A program made the translations under genes and the position numbers. Positions 31,320-45,100 of a DNA stretch of 64,000 nt are shown here, in pieces. The notes below the pieces were generated by a model. It was not told the DNA's origin and did no database searches. It saw only the letters and a list, made by a program, of their open reading frames with translations. This DNA comes from Steinernema hermaphroditum (taxonomy: Eukaryota; Nematoda; Chromadorea; Rhabditida; Steinernematidae), in assembly GCA_030435675.1 (NCBI GenBank), contig CM059624.1:4302769-4366768 (forward strand), written 5' to 3'. Each line of letters starts with the position of its first letter. Positions within the stretch are counted from its first letter, which is position 1.

Positions 31320-34300
31320 ATGAATTCCGTCGCGAAGGTTCCTGCTCAAAGGTAAGAGCTCTATCTCTGCGTTCCACTACTCACCGATTCGTTCTTTCAG
31401 CAGGAGTGTCACGTTCACCATCCGCGTCAGTGTTTCCCAGGAAGGAATACCCAGGTCTCTGATTATACACACTATCCTCTCCGTCCTACGCAGCTCTGGG
31501 TGTTTCAACATTCACTTGGATCGTCCAGCAAACGCCATGCAAGCCGACTACGAAGACCGTCGTTTGGAAATATCTGGTAAAGTCAGTGTGTTAGCGGGGC
31601 GTATGGACGCGTGGCAGGTGATTATCAAGCTTACATCGAAGTTCTGTGCAGAAACCGGAATGGGACTCGAGATGCAGCCATTTTTGGAGGTGGAAGCGTT
31701 CGATCGTTACTTCGATGAGATCACGTACAGTGCAGCGTTGATCTGGATTTACAATCATTATCGCTTTTTAGTCCAAACCACGATAACTGCCATATTCTAT
31801 GGTTTGCATTTGGAAGCATGCCCAACGACGGTCTCTTTGTCACTCGTGGAGATTATATTTCGGGATATAACAAGCGGAGCAACAAGCTCATTCCGGACCG
31901 CGGTTACAACGTTAATTATGTGGCTGGAACACAGCACCTGCTGTCCTGGGGGCATTTTGAACACGACCGTCGAGTACTCACTATTTACTTCGCTGTGACC
32001 TTGAGACGGCCGAGTAAAGATGGCCTTCTTTACAAAGGCTACAAGGTGGTGTTCAATTACAAGAGCATTCTATCCGTGATCGCTGATACGGATGCAACTC
32101 GCGGAGGAAACAACGTTGTTTACCTAAAGCTTCGTCACCCTCCTCAGGTTCGTTCGCCACATTCATTGGGTTACTTAATGCCCATCGGATCTTTAGCTTT
32201 GGCAGGCTGTTCCACGCTTGTACGCGAATCGACGACTTGTCAACCTGGAGGCATGTAGAGATTGGATTCGCGCGTTCGAATTTCCGGGAAACTTCCGTTA
32301 TTATGGGTGTAGCAGGGAAACGTTGGGACAATCCAGTGTTTTTGCGTTCGCTATGCCAAAGAATGTCATTGGGCCTAAGGTTCTGTTCGAGGAAGAAAAG
32401 GCAGAGTGGAAGGCTTTCTCCGAAAATTTAAAAACCAAAGAAGTGAGTACTCGCAAATTCTATCTTTAATTGTTGTGTTGATTGCAGAATCCGACTCGTA
32501 CACTGTTTGATATCCTCTCCCGGCTAAAGCGAAAGGCGAACGTTCGACTGTCGTTTGGATCCATATTGTCGGTTGCACGTCCAGTGATCAAAACTTGTGA
32601 CCTACCTCAAACTGAGTCTTTCCGCGTTAACTACTGTCTCGAGGTACGCACTACTTGTTGAATCGTCATTATTACACTCCATCTAGGCATTGTCGGGAAG
32701 AGGATTCACGGTTACCGATCAATGGTTTCCACTTGACACCCAAGAAGTAGACCACGTTCCAATCTTTTTCTCACGAATCCTCTGGTGTCTTGAAGAATGC
32801 CGTGAAGCTGTCGAGGGCACGCTTGAAAGTATGCTGTCAATCTTCGATGAACGCAAAAACCACCTCAACATGATGACTGTCTTTGAACACCTATACAGCC
32901 AACGCATGCGATCTCTGTTGGAAGAAGGCGTTAAGGACGAACGAAACTTGACTTTGATGCCTTCAAACTGCGTGATGGTCCGGAAGGTCGTGGTAATGCC
33001 ATCGAGAACACTACTTATGCCGCCCGAAGTGATGATGACGAACCGAGTAATTCGACACTTCGGGGAGGAGAACGCTTTGCGGTGTGTATTCCGAGATGAC
33101 GCGGGAAACAAGCTAGTGCCAAAGGAGTTCAGCCGCGGATGTTCAGTCCACGGTCAGTCGCGTACAGTCCGAGAACTTGTGAGAAGCACTCTCTCGAATG
33201 GGATTCTCATATCTGGCCGACTGTACCAATTCCTTGCTTGGTCTAATTCTCAAGTTAGCATACATGACAAATTCCTCATTTATCGGGTCTTTCACTTACA
33301 GATGCGGGACCATGGATGCTACATGTATGCCAACTCGGTCGTTCGCTCCAAAGAGACCGGTGAGGCGGAGTTATTGACCATCAACCACATTCGAAACTGG
33401 ATGGGCGACTTCAGCAGTTCACGGAACGTTCCCAAGTTGATGTCTCGAATGGGCCAGTGCTTTACGCAAGCTCAGGTAAATGCGTTCACATTTAAATTAT
33501 TTTTATGTCTTTTATTCAGCCTACAATTCGTCTTGAGTCCTCTCATTGGCGTGTAGATAAAGACTACTACACAGGGCCAGCGGCCAATCCGAAGATGTAC
33601 TGTTTCAGCGATGGAGTTGGAAGAATTTCTCTCAAATTTGCTGAAAGGATTGCGCTAATTATGAATCTCTATCCCGCGCCTTCTTGCTTCCAAGTTCGTT
33701 ATCCGAGGAGGAGAAAGATCACACGTGGCTGTTTAGGTTCGGTATCGAGGATTTAAAGGCGTATTGTGTGTTGATCCGCAGTTGGATAAGAGCGACGATA
33801 CACCGATTGTCTTCCGTGAAAGTCAAATGAAGTTCATCGATAACGATGGCAGTGACCAAGGACCAATGCTGGAAATTGTAAAGTATGCCATGCCGTCTCC
33901 TACGTGCCTCAATCGTCCGCTGATTATGATTCTGGATCAAGTTGCTGAGAAGCAGGGAGCAGAATGTCATCGACGAGTGTGCAGTTCAATTCATAAAACA
34001 CTGGAGAATGAGCTGAATGCTCTCACAGGTTTGTTCACATGCTGCTTCGCGTTTTAATCTGTAACCTTTTAGTCATGCTTTATAGCGAGGAAGCCGCCAT
34101 TTTTGCACTGACACAGCGCGTTAATTTGTCCATTGATTTCACACAGTTCTCCAACACCGGTATTCGTCTGACCGAGGAACCTTTCCTTCGAAGTCTTCTT
34201 CTTGCTATTCACAAATACAACATCCGTCAACAGCTGTCAAAGGTTCATTTATAGAGGTGGATCTGTGATCAGTAGCTATTTAGGCTAAAATCCCGATTCC

Positions 34301-36946
34301 TCATAACATGGGACGGACGATGTACGGTGTAATGGACGAGTACGGTGTGCTTGAATACGGCCAGGTGTTTGTTCAATATTCGCAAAGCATCTCTAGTGCT
34401 GGCCAGCAGAAGGTTCTCCATCGAGGTAGTAATGGATTGTAATATCAGTGTCAATACATCTTGTGTTCAGGACGTGTTATGGTTACCAAAAACCCGTGTC
34501 ACGTCGCTGGTGATGTCCGAATTTTCGACGCCGTTCATCATCCATATTTTGATCACCTTGTTGACGTTATTGTGTTCCCGAGAAATGGACCGAGACCACA
34601 CCCAGACGAAATGGCAGGTTCGTGGGAAGTCTCTTATTCTCATAATCCGTTCTGCGTTTTAAGGTAGTGATTTGGACGGAGACGAATACACTGTAATCTT
34701 TGACACCAACCTCTTCTTCGAGACAAACGAGCCAGCTATGGAATTCCCGAAGTCGGAAGCGCCAGATTTCGACGCTATGCCTCAGGTTTCTAACACAATT
34801 TTGTTGTTGTGTATCAAGTCTGAATTGCAGACTAAAGATATGGTCGCATTTTTCCTGAAGTACCTGGAACAGGATTCAATCGGAAGGATGTCAAATGCGC
34901 ATCTTGTCATGGCTGACAAACTTGGATTATTTGAGTGAGTTCTTTCAAACTTTTACGTATGCTGAAATGTATTGTTCAGCGAGATTTGCAACAGCATTGC
35001 GCGCAAATGCTCTGTAGCCGTCGATTTTCCGAAGTCAGGACAACCCGCTGAACCATTACACATAGATGAGCAGTGCGCAGACTCTCCGGACTACATGAAG
35101 AGCAGTACAAAGCCATCATACCTGAGTAAAAGGCTTGTCGGACAGTTGTACCGCAAGGCAAAAGCCATTGAGGATATTGTTGACCTGATGCCGATGAGCG
35201 CTGATCGTCAGATTATTTGTGATGACGATTTCAACGCAGAATCTTATCTACGCGATAATCCGCAGGTTGTAAGGGAATGTGTAAGACTTCGTAACGCTTA
35301 CAACTTTAAACTGCAGGTAGTTGATGTGAAGCGACTACTTAGATTAGAATATATTGAATTTCAGCAACTTCTTGATGAATATGCTATCGGCGACGAGGCG
35401 TCCCTCATAACTGGCCACATCACATCGATGAAACGGCTCACTGAAATGGAGAAGGACGATTATACGTTCTATCATACTGACAGAATTGTCGAACTTCGCT
35501 ACGGCAAAATCTTCTCCTTATTCAGAGAAAAGTTCTTTGAGGTATGCTCGTTTGTGCTTCCTTAAATATAAACGATCTGTTTAGGAATTTGGTTGCGAAG
35601 AAGATCATTTCTATGTACATGCTGACGGAAAGAAAGACTTCAAAGCGAACGAAGGCATTATGCGGAAAGCTTGCTGCTGGTATACAGTGACGTATGGTAC
35701 GTACGGAACTGGGAAAAACGAGCGTTTCCTGTCCTTCCCGTGGGTACTCTGGGACATTCTTGTGGCTGTGAAGAAGACCAAAGTTTGTTCAAGTGCCTGA
35801 TTTCGCTGTTAGTGCTTAGTTTAGAACCTTCAAAAGAAGTGGAAGTGTCCGATTGAAAGTCCATTGGCCGAGCGCTTAACTACGATGGCGGTGAATAAAT
35901 GCAAGAAGGAAGAGAAGGTTTTTGCAGAGTTTTGCAACAATATTCAGAAGAACATTCTTACGATAAAGTGCTACAGAGCGAATTATGGGGATAACTTCCT
36001 GAAATCTTGTTACGTACTTAACTCTTGGCTTCTAAAGGCTAGTTGTGCTTTTAAAACTTGTTTTAACGATGTTGTTTAGGAACAGTTTTATGAGAAATCT
36101 GGAATCACTGAAGAGCAGCTAGCAGTTCTGTTTCTCCAGTTTGGACTTGCCATCCGTCACGGTTCTCTGAATAGTGCTGAAGGAGATCATCCGCGCATTT
36201 TCCAGAAAATGGTATGGTGTATTTGCTCGCGAACAGCTTCAGGTCGTGTTTTGCAGGTTGTGATGAATAAGAGTTACGTTGAGATTAAACCAGACGGACC
36301 GGTGCTATCGGGCATTGGGATTCAAATTCTGGAGTTCCTAAGATACCTCGCCGGATACGACTTTATGTTCGCCGAGAAGATTGACCTGAATTTGGGCAGC
36401 GTTACCGAATCGACCCGCATAACCGCTCGGAACTGCTCCTGGAAATCGCTCTCCTTGGTTCGTCCCCATCTTTAATTGCTCTCAAAACTTCGCTATTTAG
36501 ATGGCTTTTAAAGTGTTCCACCACATCACGTTGTCGTCATCATTCCGTGCGCTGCACTGTGAACCTGCAGCCGTTGGCGGACCCGAAGATAGAAGGTTCG
36601 CATGGGACTACGGTGAAATGGATAACCCTCTGATCATTCACAAAGAAGCGCTGATGATGAATATGCCAGGAATGCCTCCGATCCATTTGGAATCGACTTT
36701 GAACATTATTCAGGTAATTTGCCCCATCAGCTTCTCATACAATTCTCTTCTCAGTCTTGGTGTGGCGTTGACGATTTGATGGTTCGATCACTGAATCGCC
36801 GGGATTTACTCATCGTTAGCTGCGCTGGAAGTGCGGAGAGCCGGCAGATGCTGCGGAAGCTGCTCCTTCTGCCTCCAGATGTCCTCCGACACGCGATTTT
36901 GACAGATACTGTTCCACAAGATGTTGTTGGTGGAGCTGACATCTAA
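31320..36946 (+). CDS. Cellular RNA-dependent RNA polymerase (EGO-1/RRF-1 type), 22 exons
   Basis: Exons: 31320-31351, 31404-31724, 31772-32147, 32197-32442, 32488-32643, 32687-33253, 33302-33475, 33520-33693, 33737-34028, 34073-34242, 34284-34425, 34471-34617, 34664-34785, 34831-34934, 34980-35316, 35365-35541, 35585-35782, 35825-36013, 36080-36211, 36257-36457, 36501-36713, 36755-36946. Phases agree throughout; 1553 aa, close to EGO-1/RRF-1. The catalytic motif GSDLDGDEY lies at 933-941 with the three Asp intact. Upstream are [15 protein letters not shown] and RYRGFKGVL, normal for the family. Such enzymes make secondary (22G-type) small RNAs from target transcripts. The first exon is short and the start is less sure than the rest. 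The 48-bp intron at 35317-35364 keeps frame if retained. Poly(A) signal AATAAA at 37035. Confidence 0.9.
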
Positions 36947-38231
36947 CGTATTCATATTATTTATGTGTATTATTTAGTTATCGTAGATATTAAAAAGTAG
37001 TAAAGTAACAAATAATCGAGTGGTGGGGAAGGGTAATAAAGCCTGAAACCCGAGGAGCTTACTGTGAGGAATACAAAGAGAGGCTCTACTTGAAGACTAG
37101 CAGAAATTGGCTCAAGTAATAACGGCTCACTTTCGTGACGCAACCGACGTGCACTTCTGCGTTACGAGGAAGTGAGATAAGAGAAGATGAAAGGATTTCA
37201 TGCTACTAAAGACTGCACTTTCCAGTCGAGACAGTCTTTTCTACGCAGAGCGTCTCTTCGATCCAGCTGGAATTCGTCTTAACGTTATCTATCGATTTAT
37301 TGTGCCCTTGTTATCTTCTTGGGCGACTGACGTCGATCGCCTTCCCATCAGCAGTTTCCCCTTTGTTTGGCGCGTGATGGGGAGCCCACTTAAATGGCCT
37401 CCGAACTCTTCGGCCCACAGTCATTTTCACTTTTATATGGCGCGGTAATTTGGCGAGTGTCTTACTTCTGGTACAAGACTGCTTTACATGATGTTAGCTG
37501 CCCAGACATGATTCCGGAACAGGCCCTATAGCTGGTACAACTAGGTCTTATTTGCCTCCTATTTGAGTCTTACATAAAAATAATTCATCTTTGAGCTACT
37601 GTTTTGCCTTTTTTTCAAATATTTCTCTGTAGGAGATCTAGACAGAAGCCTCGAATGCTATTTCCATGAACATCCAAGCGTAAGACCGGTCGTTTAGTCG
37701 TGTCTAGACAGTACAGACCTCTTTTTTTGCCAGCATAGAACACCATATCAATGTGCCGAATCGTTACGTGTGACATTGTGAGCTGTGCTTAAAGGCTATC
37801 AGGAAAATTTCAAGAATAAACCGTTCAGGAGACATCAAACAAAAAGCGGATCGTCTTAAGTAACAATAAAGTAGCAGTTGAATAGGAAAGTGATTAGTTG
37901 TCAGTAGGAGAAAGCGAGTTTTCTAAGGCTAGCTAGTCGAGAAAAAGCTCAGATTGCTCAGAAGCTCAGAACAGAATCTGGTCAAGCTCAATCTGATCAA
38001 AAACTTTAATTTGACACAGAATCTAATTTGATCATCCACGTATCCATAGAACATATCTGGGTGATCCTTGTGCGAACGTTAGGCTTGTTGCATAAATGAG
38101 CTTCACCCATTAGCGTTTCGTGGTCCTTTTTGCGTTCGCGTTCCATCACTTGACCGGTTTAACTCACTCAGAGATATCCGAGGTAGTTTCTTGACCTTCC
38201 GCACGTGTAGATAGACAGGATCTAACCCACG
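36947..38231. other. Intergenic region
   Basis: After the RdRP poly(A) signal at 37035 I see no domain, tRNA or repeat I can name. An 82-codon frame at 37200 has no recognisable features. Confidence 0.5.
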
Positions 38232-38833
38232 ATGAAAGCCCATTTTGCGACGCTGTGTTACCATTGCCGTGAAGTACCCGAAGAATCAGAAACATTCAGC
38301 TGTGAGTTCTGTGCTGAGGAAGAAGAGGAAATTGAGGTATCCACTGGCCTTATGGATCAACTAGTCAAATCGCTGCGTTTTACAGATCGTCGTGTGTCGG
38401 CCATGTTCCTTAAAACACCACGCATTCCACATGTCCTGTGTGAAACCCATTGTGTTAGCCGAAGAGAGCGCCCTCAAGAAGCTCAGTCATATCTCTAGAG
38501 ATGTAGCCGAACCAGTTCGACAAAGAAAGGCCTTCAACGACGAAATCAGCGAGAAAGTCGCCAAGGAACTTGATGTGTTTTTCGGGGCGCTTCAGCAGGA
38601 TTATCGAAGAGTCGGTGATCGATTGGCGGGCGTGATGAATTCCGTCTCCATCACCCAAAGCGCGATAGATGAGGAAAGTAAAGCGATCCTTCTGGACAAT
38701 GAGATCATCGAAAAGGTAGAGGCATCGTTTGCATGCACCATGCACACCTGCGCTTTAGAAAGTTCACAAACTCGACAAATGGAAGAAGAAGCTGTTTGAG
38801 ATCATCTCCGAACTGAATCTGGAAGGCCAGTGA
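38232..38833 (+). CDS. Zinc-finger/coiled-coil protein resembling a RING-less TRIM
   Basis: Exons 38232-38336, 38386-38715 and 38759-38833 encode 169 aa. The N-terminus has paired Cys motifs, CYHCREVPEES...FSCEFC, then after the first intron CRPCSLKHHAFHMSC, a layout like a B-box-type zinc site. The remainder is helical and charged (RQRKAFNDEISEKVAKELDVF, SITQSAIDEESKA), probably coiled coil. A RING domain, expected N-terminal to a B-box in TRIM proteins, is absent. The neighbour at 40381 has RING plus a similar module, so the pair may be tandem paralogues. The function is unknown; without RING, ubiquitin-ligase activity is not expected. Confidence 0.6.
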
Positions 38834-40380
38834 TCAGTCAATCAATGTATCTATTGCACACATATCTGCCCTATAAACAATGATTCACCAATTCTGATGT
38901 GTGGGCCTGTTTACAGCTCTGACCACGATGTTTTTCTTTTGAAATTTCTGATAAGATTCTAAGCTCTTGGCTATCTATCTGTTTGGTGTTTGGTGCACTT
39001 GGTCACATTTCTTATCTGTCATCATTGAAAAACAATCAACGATCAAAAGAAAAGATAAATTCAGAGCTGTCAGAATGTGGTCAGAGAGCTTTGTAGAGTC
39101 GACTAGATGTAGCAAGATGACCCATCCTTCGTTATTAATACGCCACCAAGAGGTAAGATCTGGATTGATCTAAGAGATCGGGAATGATAGGAAAAAATGG
39201 AGTTTACTGGGCCTAAGTGGTGTTCCCTTTGAGGGCCCAGAAGCCGATTAGTCAGCACGGAAGTCGAGTACTTGCTGTCGTAAGTGACAATTACCCCACT
39301 CCGAGTGGGACTTCACACAACCAAAGTCAATTAGAGGCTACAGAGAGGATCGATTTCCGTCCAGTTGATCTGATTCGAGTTAGTTCACCCAAATGGAGGT
39401 CATAGACTGCATGATGCCGATAACAAATTTATCGGAAAAGGGCCACAAGACCTTGTTCTTTATCTTGTTCGGGGGGATCTTCGTTTTGTTTGTTACCATA
39501 ACTTCAGCCATAAAAATCCCAAAAAGTGAAAACGGAAAACTGTGTATCGTTTGTTAAGAAGTCATTTTAATGACTAGATTTGGTGACTGATCGATAACGG
39601 TCAAAGAAGCCAAGATGACTATCAAAACATGTGTTCTGGCTAGACGGCGGAGAACCAAAAACATGATAAGGGTAAGTGCACTAGCCCGAAATAGCGTTTT
39701 ATTTTTAAAATGAGTTCTATTGAAAACAGGTATAAGGATTAGAGAACGTTTTTTATTACTGATTCATGGTCGTTGACGAGGATGGAAAAGTCGGCATCAG
39801 CCAGCCGAAGTCAGCGATGTGCGTGTGCGCTGGCTTCGAACGCTGGCTCCGCTTCGAGCTATCTGCCTCTTTGTGTTCGTCATGAGGGGGCGGCGCGGTT
39901 GGTCGCGCGGTGTAACCACGGCTCCCTAGTGTGCCAGGCCTTCTGGAAGCCAACTGTGTGAAGAACGACCGCTCATTGAATCGGTTTTCATACCACTCGC
40001 TCCGAATCATTGATCTTTATGGAACTGCACGCAGTACCTTCTGGGTCCGATGAACATCGCTGGAGGAAGCTGTGTATTTGTGAACACGACAAGTGATAAA
40101 ATCTGGAGATTTGTATCCATTGTGCATACCCTCTACTTTTGGGAAAAGCAAATTCAGAACAGTTTCCACATAACTGACCTTTCCAGCAGATCGTCATTCT
40201 TCGCTCAGATAGGAGACACAGTTCCCCATCACAAAGAGAACATAAAGATCGCCAACAGCCGAGCCACCAGGCGGTGCCAACGATCTGTTAAGGGCAGTTG
40301 TAAAAATGTGTTTGAGTGAGACCAAAGAACGCACACATCGCCACGTTCACTCTCTCGATTCCGCATTTCTGCAAACGAAC
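38834..40380. other. Intergenic region with small repeats
   Basis: No gene recognised. A GC-rich block at about 39800-39960 ends with CCAGGCCTTCTGG, and a similar inverted block occurs near 44655-44685. An in-frame upstream ATG for the next gene is at 40306. Confidence 0.4.
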
Positions 40381-41455
40381 ATGTCCCTGTTTACTGCACT
40401 CCCTTTCGAATGTTACCATAACTATCGCCATATTCCAAAGCTGTCCGATGGTCTACTTCCATGTCTTTCGATACCAAAGCTAGAGGAGAGACCGACCAAG
40501 GAGGTAAGCTCCTGTTAAAAGCATAGAACTGATGTCATTTCTAGTGTCCTGTGTGTTTTGAAGGCTTTTCGAACCCAAAAGTCTTCCCTAAGTGTGGTCA
40601 TTCCATCTGCGCTGGCTGCGAGAAGCGAATCACCGTGAAAAATCAGTTGCTAAGAACGAAAATCATCACTTGTCCTATTTGTCGATGTTCTGTGAATCTG
40701 GCTTCAGATGAATGCTTACCTCATAACTGGAGTTTGAAAGGTTAGTTGACGGAATCTTTTGTTTTTAAATGAACGTTGGAGAGACGTGGAGAACGGGGTC
40801 TCTGAGGTGATGGCCGATTGAATGAATAGAAAGGTCGCTCGAAAATAAAAATTTTTTTGCTTTCAGAACACCTCATAGCAAACGACAAAATGAACGAAGC
40901 TACATCATCGACTTTGTCTGCTCGTTGCTCTGACTGCGGTGAAACGATAAGCAGGAAAAACACATTTAACTGCAGAAACTGCTCCTCCAGAGAACGCAAC
41001 GCAGAGGTACAGCGTGGAATGTCTGCCTTGAAATATAGACATTTTACTATTTAAGGCACCCATTTGTGGGGCATGTGTAGTTCGAAACCACTCTCCACAC
41101 ATCTCATCTGTTATTGACGTTTTGGGACCAAATCGCCACAAGAAAGTCGAATTTGAAACAGGTTTAAAAGAAGAACTCGTGTCCTTCATGAGAGATGAAC
41201 TCACCAAGTTCAAGAGAGCTTTTCACACCATCGACAAGCCGAAGGACAGGCCTAACACACCTCAAAAGCTGCTCTTTCCATCGTACGAAAAACTGTTGGA
41301 AGAGAAAAAAGATGCCGAAAAGGTGAGCCGAGAATATAATGTATGGTTGACCAGTGGGTTTTTAGAAACGTGAGATAGGCAGACAATCGGAGACGGAACT
41401 TGCTCCGTGCACCACAAATTTAAAGAATGATGATGATGAATATGTATTCATCTGA
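40381..41455 (+). CDS. RING/B-box (TRIM-like) protein, probable E3 ubiquitin ligase
   Basis: Exons 40381-40503, 40545-40740, 40867-41006, 41056-41322 and 41366-41455 give 271 aa; an upstream in-frame ATG at 40306 would add 25. The C3HC4 RING begins at the exon 2 boundary: CPVC, then CGHSICAGC and CPICR, in the correct spacing. Next is a B-box-like set, CSDCGETISRKNTFNCRNC and CGACVVRNHSPHIS, then a helical region (LKEELVSFMRDELTKFKRAF) ending in an acidic tail. RINGs with this layout recruit E2 enzymes. The substrate is unknown. A second copy of the zinc/coiled-coil part without RING lies upstream. Poly(A) signal at 41525. Confidence 0.75.
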
Positions 41456-41555
41456 TAATTTTCAAGAATGTCCTATTTCTGCGTATTTGAGAGTACTGTA
41501 TTGCGACCAGTCAACCCTGCGTTAAATAAAACCCTATTACTTATCAAGCGATGAA

Positions 41556-41805
41556 GACCTTTGTGTCTGTCTCGAACAAATACGAAGCCTGTCTACAAAA
41601 CCTCGATTACTGGCTCAAAAGCAGGATCAGTCGGTTCTTTGTGCGTTCGGAGCACATTCGGCGCAGAGAGGCCAAGTACCGTTCATCAGCTCCTGTTTGA
41701 ATCCGAGAAGGATTATTGAGCGACGAGACGTCGTCGGCCCGGCACCCCGTCTGCATGCGACTGTCTCGTCGCAACGCCGCGAGAGAGCGCAGACGAGCAG
41801 AGATA
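41556..41805 (+). repeat. Dispersed repeat R, copy 1
   Basis: About 250 bp, matched by 48874-49130 in the same orientation. The core from GGCTCAAAAGCAGGATCAG to CAGACGAGCAGAGATA is more than 95% alike by eye, and the left 50 bp are more diverged. It has no coding signature. Confidence 0.75.
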
Positions 41806-42119
41806 TTGCCACCCGACCGCGACACATCTGATACCTATCGTTGCTGTTATTCTTTCCACTGTTCTACGTCAAGGAATATTTCACTGTGTTTAAACGCTGG
41901 TTGATCAAAATATTCTTGAAAATGCTCACTTTGTTAGGCACGCTGCTTGAGACGGATAAATTGGACACAAGAATAAGTTTGATGCGTCTCGGATCTTCAT
42001 TAGGGTCAGATGGTAAAAATGCGTTCTTTTGTCTTCCGTACCCATGACCAAACAAGCATAATAAACTGGTAATAAAGTAAATAGTTAAATAAGTTAGTAT
42101 ATTTTGGACAAAAATATGC

Positions 42120-42191
42120 TGGAGGTATGGGGATTCGAACCCCAGCCCTCTCGCATGCTAAGCGAGCGCTCTACCCCTGAGCTATACCCCC
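42120..42191 (-). tRNA. tRNA-Ala (AGC)
   Basis: The minus strand folds as a complete tRNA of 72 nt. The acceptor GGGGGTA pairs with TACCTCC, the D arm contains the A box TAGCTCAGGGGTAGAG, the anticodon arm is CTCGC-TTAGCAT-GCGAG with anticodon AGC, and the T arm contains GGGGTTCGAATCCCC. The discriminator is A, and there is no intron. It looks functional. Confidence 0.95.
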
Positions 42192-45100
42192 ACATGTTAC
42201 ATCAGGAGCTGATTGCTATCATTCGTTCGAAGTCGTCTAAAGTGAAATCGCAGCCAATAACCCCAGCTCTACCGTATAAAGTCGCATTCACGACTCCCCA
42301 ACAACGACAGGTTCTTCTTATTTTTGAAAGTCGGCGTCTGCACTTATATTTTTCCGTCCATGTTTGTGAAGACGTTCCTTGTACCACCACATCTCTCCTC
42401 CTGGTCGTCGCATCACCCTTTAAGCCCGACTTGACTCCTCTCACAGCAGGGGACGAGGAATGCCCGGTTCCCGAGCATAAAAATGTGAATTCACCTAGCG
42501 CGGCTCACATCGCCAAAAGATGAAGAAGAAGACGGAGTCTCCTCACGGCGGTAAGTTCTTTTCCACTCCAACGGAAATCCCCCAAATCCGATCGAAAACC
42601 CGGTTCCGCGACAATTACCCGCGCATGCAACAGCGCTACAAGCGGCGGAGGCTGATAAATTGATTGCGCGACAAAAACTTGCTCTCCGCTCTTCGGACGG
42701 GTCGCGCGGCCGCGCAGCACAAGGCAATTGTTTTCCTCGCCACCCGCCACTGTAATCAGATCGTTCCTGACTGCTTTGCGACTGCGCCACCCTTGGCCAT
42801 GCTGTTGTTTTTAGGAATGCACGCGACGCTTCTTGCCGATCTTCCTTTAGATGAGACTGTTTTAGCGCCTTAAAGAGCTTATGTTGACAGCCATCACTTT
42901 GGCACCCCTTTGATGCAGATCATTGTGATAGAGACCTGTTTTAAAACGGGTTTTTGTCCTGGAATTAGATCAATGAATGATTCAGTGTTTGTATAGAAGG
43001 CTTTTGTGACCTTGACAATGAGAACGATTTTTTTAGCTCCATCATTAACTGTTCGCCGAACAGTTTATCTGAACAGAACTGAAATATCTCTCCTTGATGT
43101 CTGTGTCGTTCGTGAAGTGACTTCTGACGAACACTTAGACGTCCTGTCAAAAAAGAGTCAGAGTTCTGTCATCGATTTCACTTTTAGAACCTGTATTTGT
43201 TACTTCCCCTCAGAAACGATGATGCGAAGTAAACACTAAAGCCGGAAACGTGATCTTTGTTTCTGGACGTTGGTGATTCGATTCTTTGCTGTGGACTGTA
43301 ACCTAAACTCTGATACATAGTTCTTATTGAAATTGCCACTATGTGATGTTGAGGTCAGAGTAAGTAGCTGGTTCGGGAGAGCCAGTGGAGAAAAGTTCCC
43401 AAGGGTCCCAGATCTTTCAACGCATCTGTGAACGGTGTGTTTTTCACGAAAGTAAGAATGACTCTTTATTTGCTTTCTTTGATACGTCGGTCCCTTTCCG
43501 AACTTCGATTGTTGACATTTCTTATTTAAAACCATGATGTTTGTTGGGTTGATTGATGTCACCTCTTACGAACACAGCTGCACATCATTTTCACCAACTT
43601 CTATACCTTTCTAATAGGAGTTTACTTTGCTGCTAAGCACAACTTGTTATGTGGTCATCCTATACTTGTGATCTTCACCGAGGTAAAGTGTACATATCAT
43701 TCGCTTGGTTTCTGATGATTAAAAGGGGTAATTTAATCTTTACAGCTTTCTCCCACACCCCTCAAAACTCTCCATTGTACCATTCTCTTGTTTTCAGTTC
43801 AGTTTGTCCGAATTTCCTCACTCTCCATCCTGTCTTCTAACAAGGGAACCTTCCAAAGTGTCCGCCTTATATCGGGATGAAATTTGGCACACAGATGGGC
43901 AGTTATTAGTGAGCGTAGATGCCAAAAGCCTGTCGGTCTATACGCACATCTGACCATGTAAACACCCCCGAAAGTTACCTGTGCTGGGTATAGGCATAAT
44001 TGACAATGACTTGCATTGTGGAACCAACAGTTGCCTTTTTTTGTACCTTTGACATTCAACTTTAGCTTTAACTTGATGAAGCTCAATATTCAGAAAGCTC
44101 AAAAACTGAAGCTAATCTTCGGAAGGTTTTATCGTAAGAATCATCGTAAGAATCATTACATTTACATCGTTGTATTCTGCATATGTATTATTCTTTCAAT
44201 AGATTCCATTTCCTAGCGCAGGACTAGTGAGTTCCACTGCACGTTTTTATAACAACGCTTGTCACCTTGATTTCTTGCACTTTTCATTAGATTCAGTAAA
44301 TCAGGTTTTCATACAATTTGAGTTTCAGTCTGTCGCAAGTGTTCATTAAAGTAGAACGTGTATCCCATTTTGTATTGTTCATATCAATCGTGCTGTCCGG
44401 TTTCACGAACACGTATAATGTATCTGGTTACTTGTCGTTCTTAATCGCATGTAATCTTTTTATCCGTTATCTGCCATAGATGCAGTTACTTCTTTTGAAT
44501 CAATTCTAACTTTTTGGTTTCCTGATGACCGACTGTCTTTTATGTCTTTCATTTATGTCCCCATCGATCAGTCGGGTCGTCCAATGGCTCTCTCAGAAAT
44601 GAGTTAAGTGAGCGATCGTTCTCGGCCTGTCGTGTTTCCCGGCATGATAGTCTCGCCTCCCAGAAGGCCTGGAACACCGAGGAGCCGTATATCCATTGAT
44701 TCGAGACGATAACTAGTATATGGATAGCTCCCTTTTAAAAGACAAACAGCGCCTACCGTAATGCCAGTTTCGATTTCCTCTAAAATTCCACTTCGAACTG
44801 GAATCTAGGCCGTCATAATCAGAGGTTCGCTTTGGGGTGAAAAATAGTGCAAAACGAACGGTGTCCCGCTGTCGTCGCGCTTTGAGAGCTCGAGAAATCG
44901 AGAACGACCGATCGGGGGTGATTGACGTCGGAGAGGGGCGATCAGAAAAACATCTTCAAGGCTTTCCGAGATGGGTAAGTTGACGCGAAGCAGCGTTTAA
45001 TGAGATGGAAAATGGTCTGGAAAAAACCCCCACTGTGGTTAATTAGTTGCTGTGAAGTGGTTTCTGTGAAAGTTCTAATGCCTCGGCAAGATTATGGCGT

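Noticed and set aside
31063..31323. An N-terminal exon of the RdRP gene or a separate small gene
   Set aside because: The frame has no recognisable domain and ends in a stop that overlaps the better start at 31320, whose exon joins in phase to the conserved RdRP sequence.
31320..36946. RdRP as a degraded pseudogene, given the many short frames
   Set aside because: All 22 exons join in phase through canonical GT-AG introns with the catalytic DLDGD intact and no stop.
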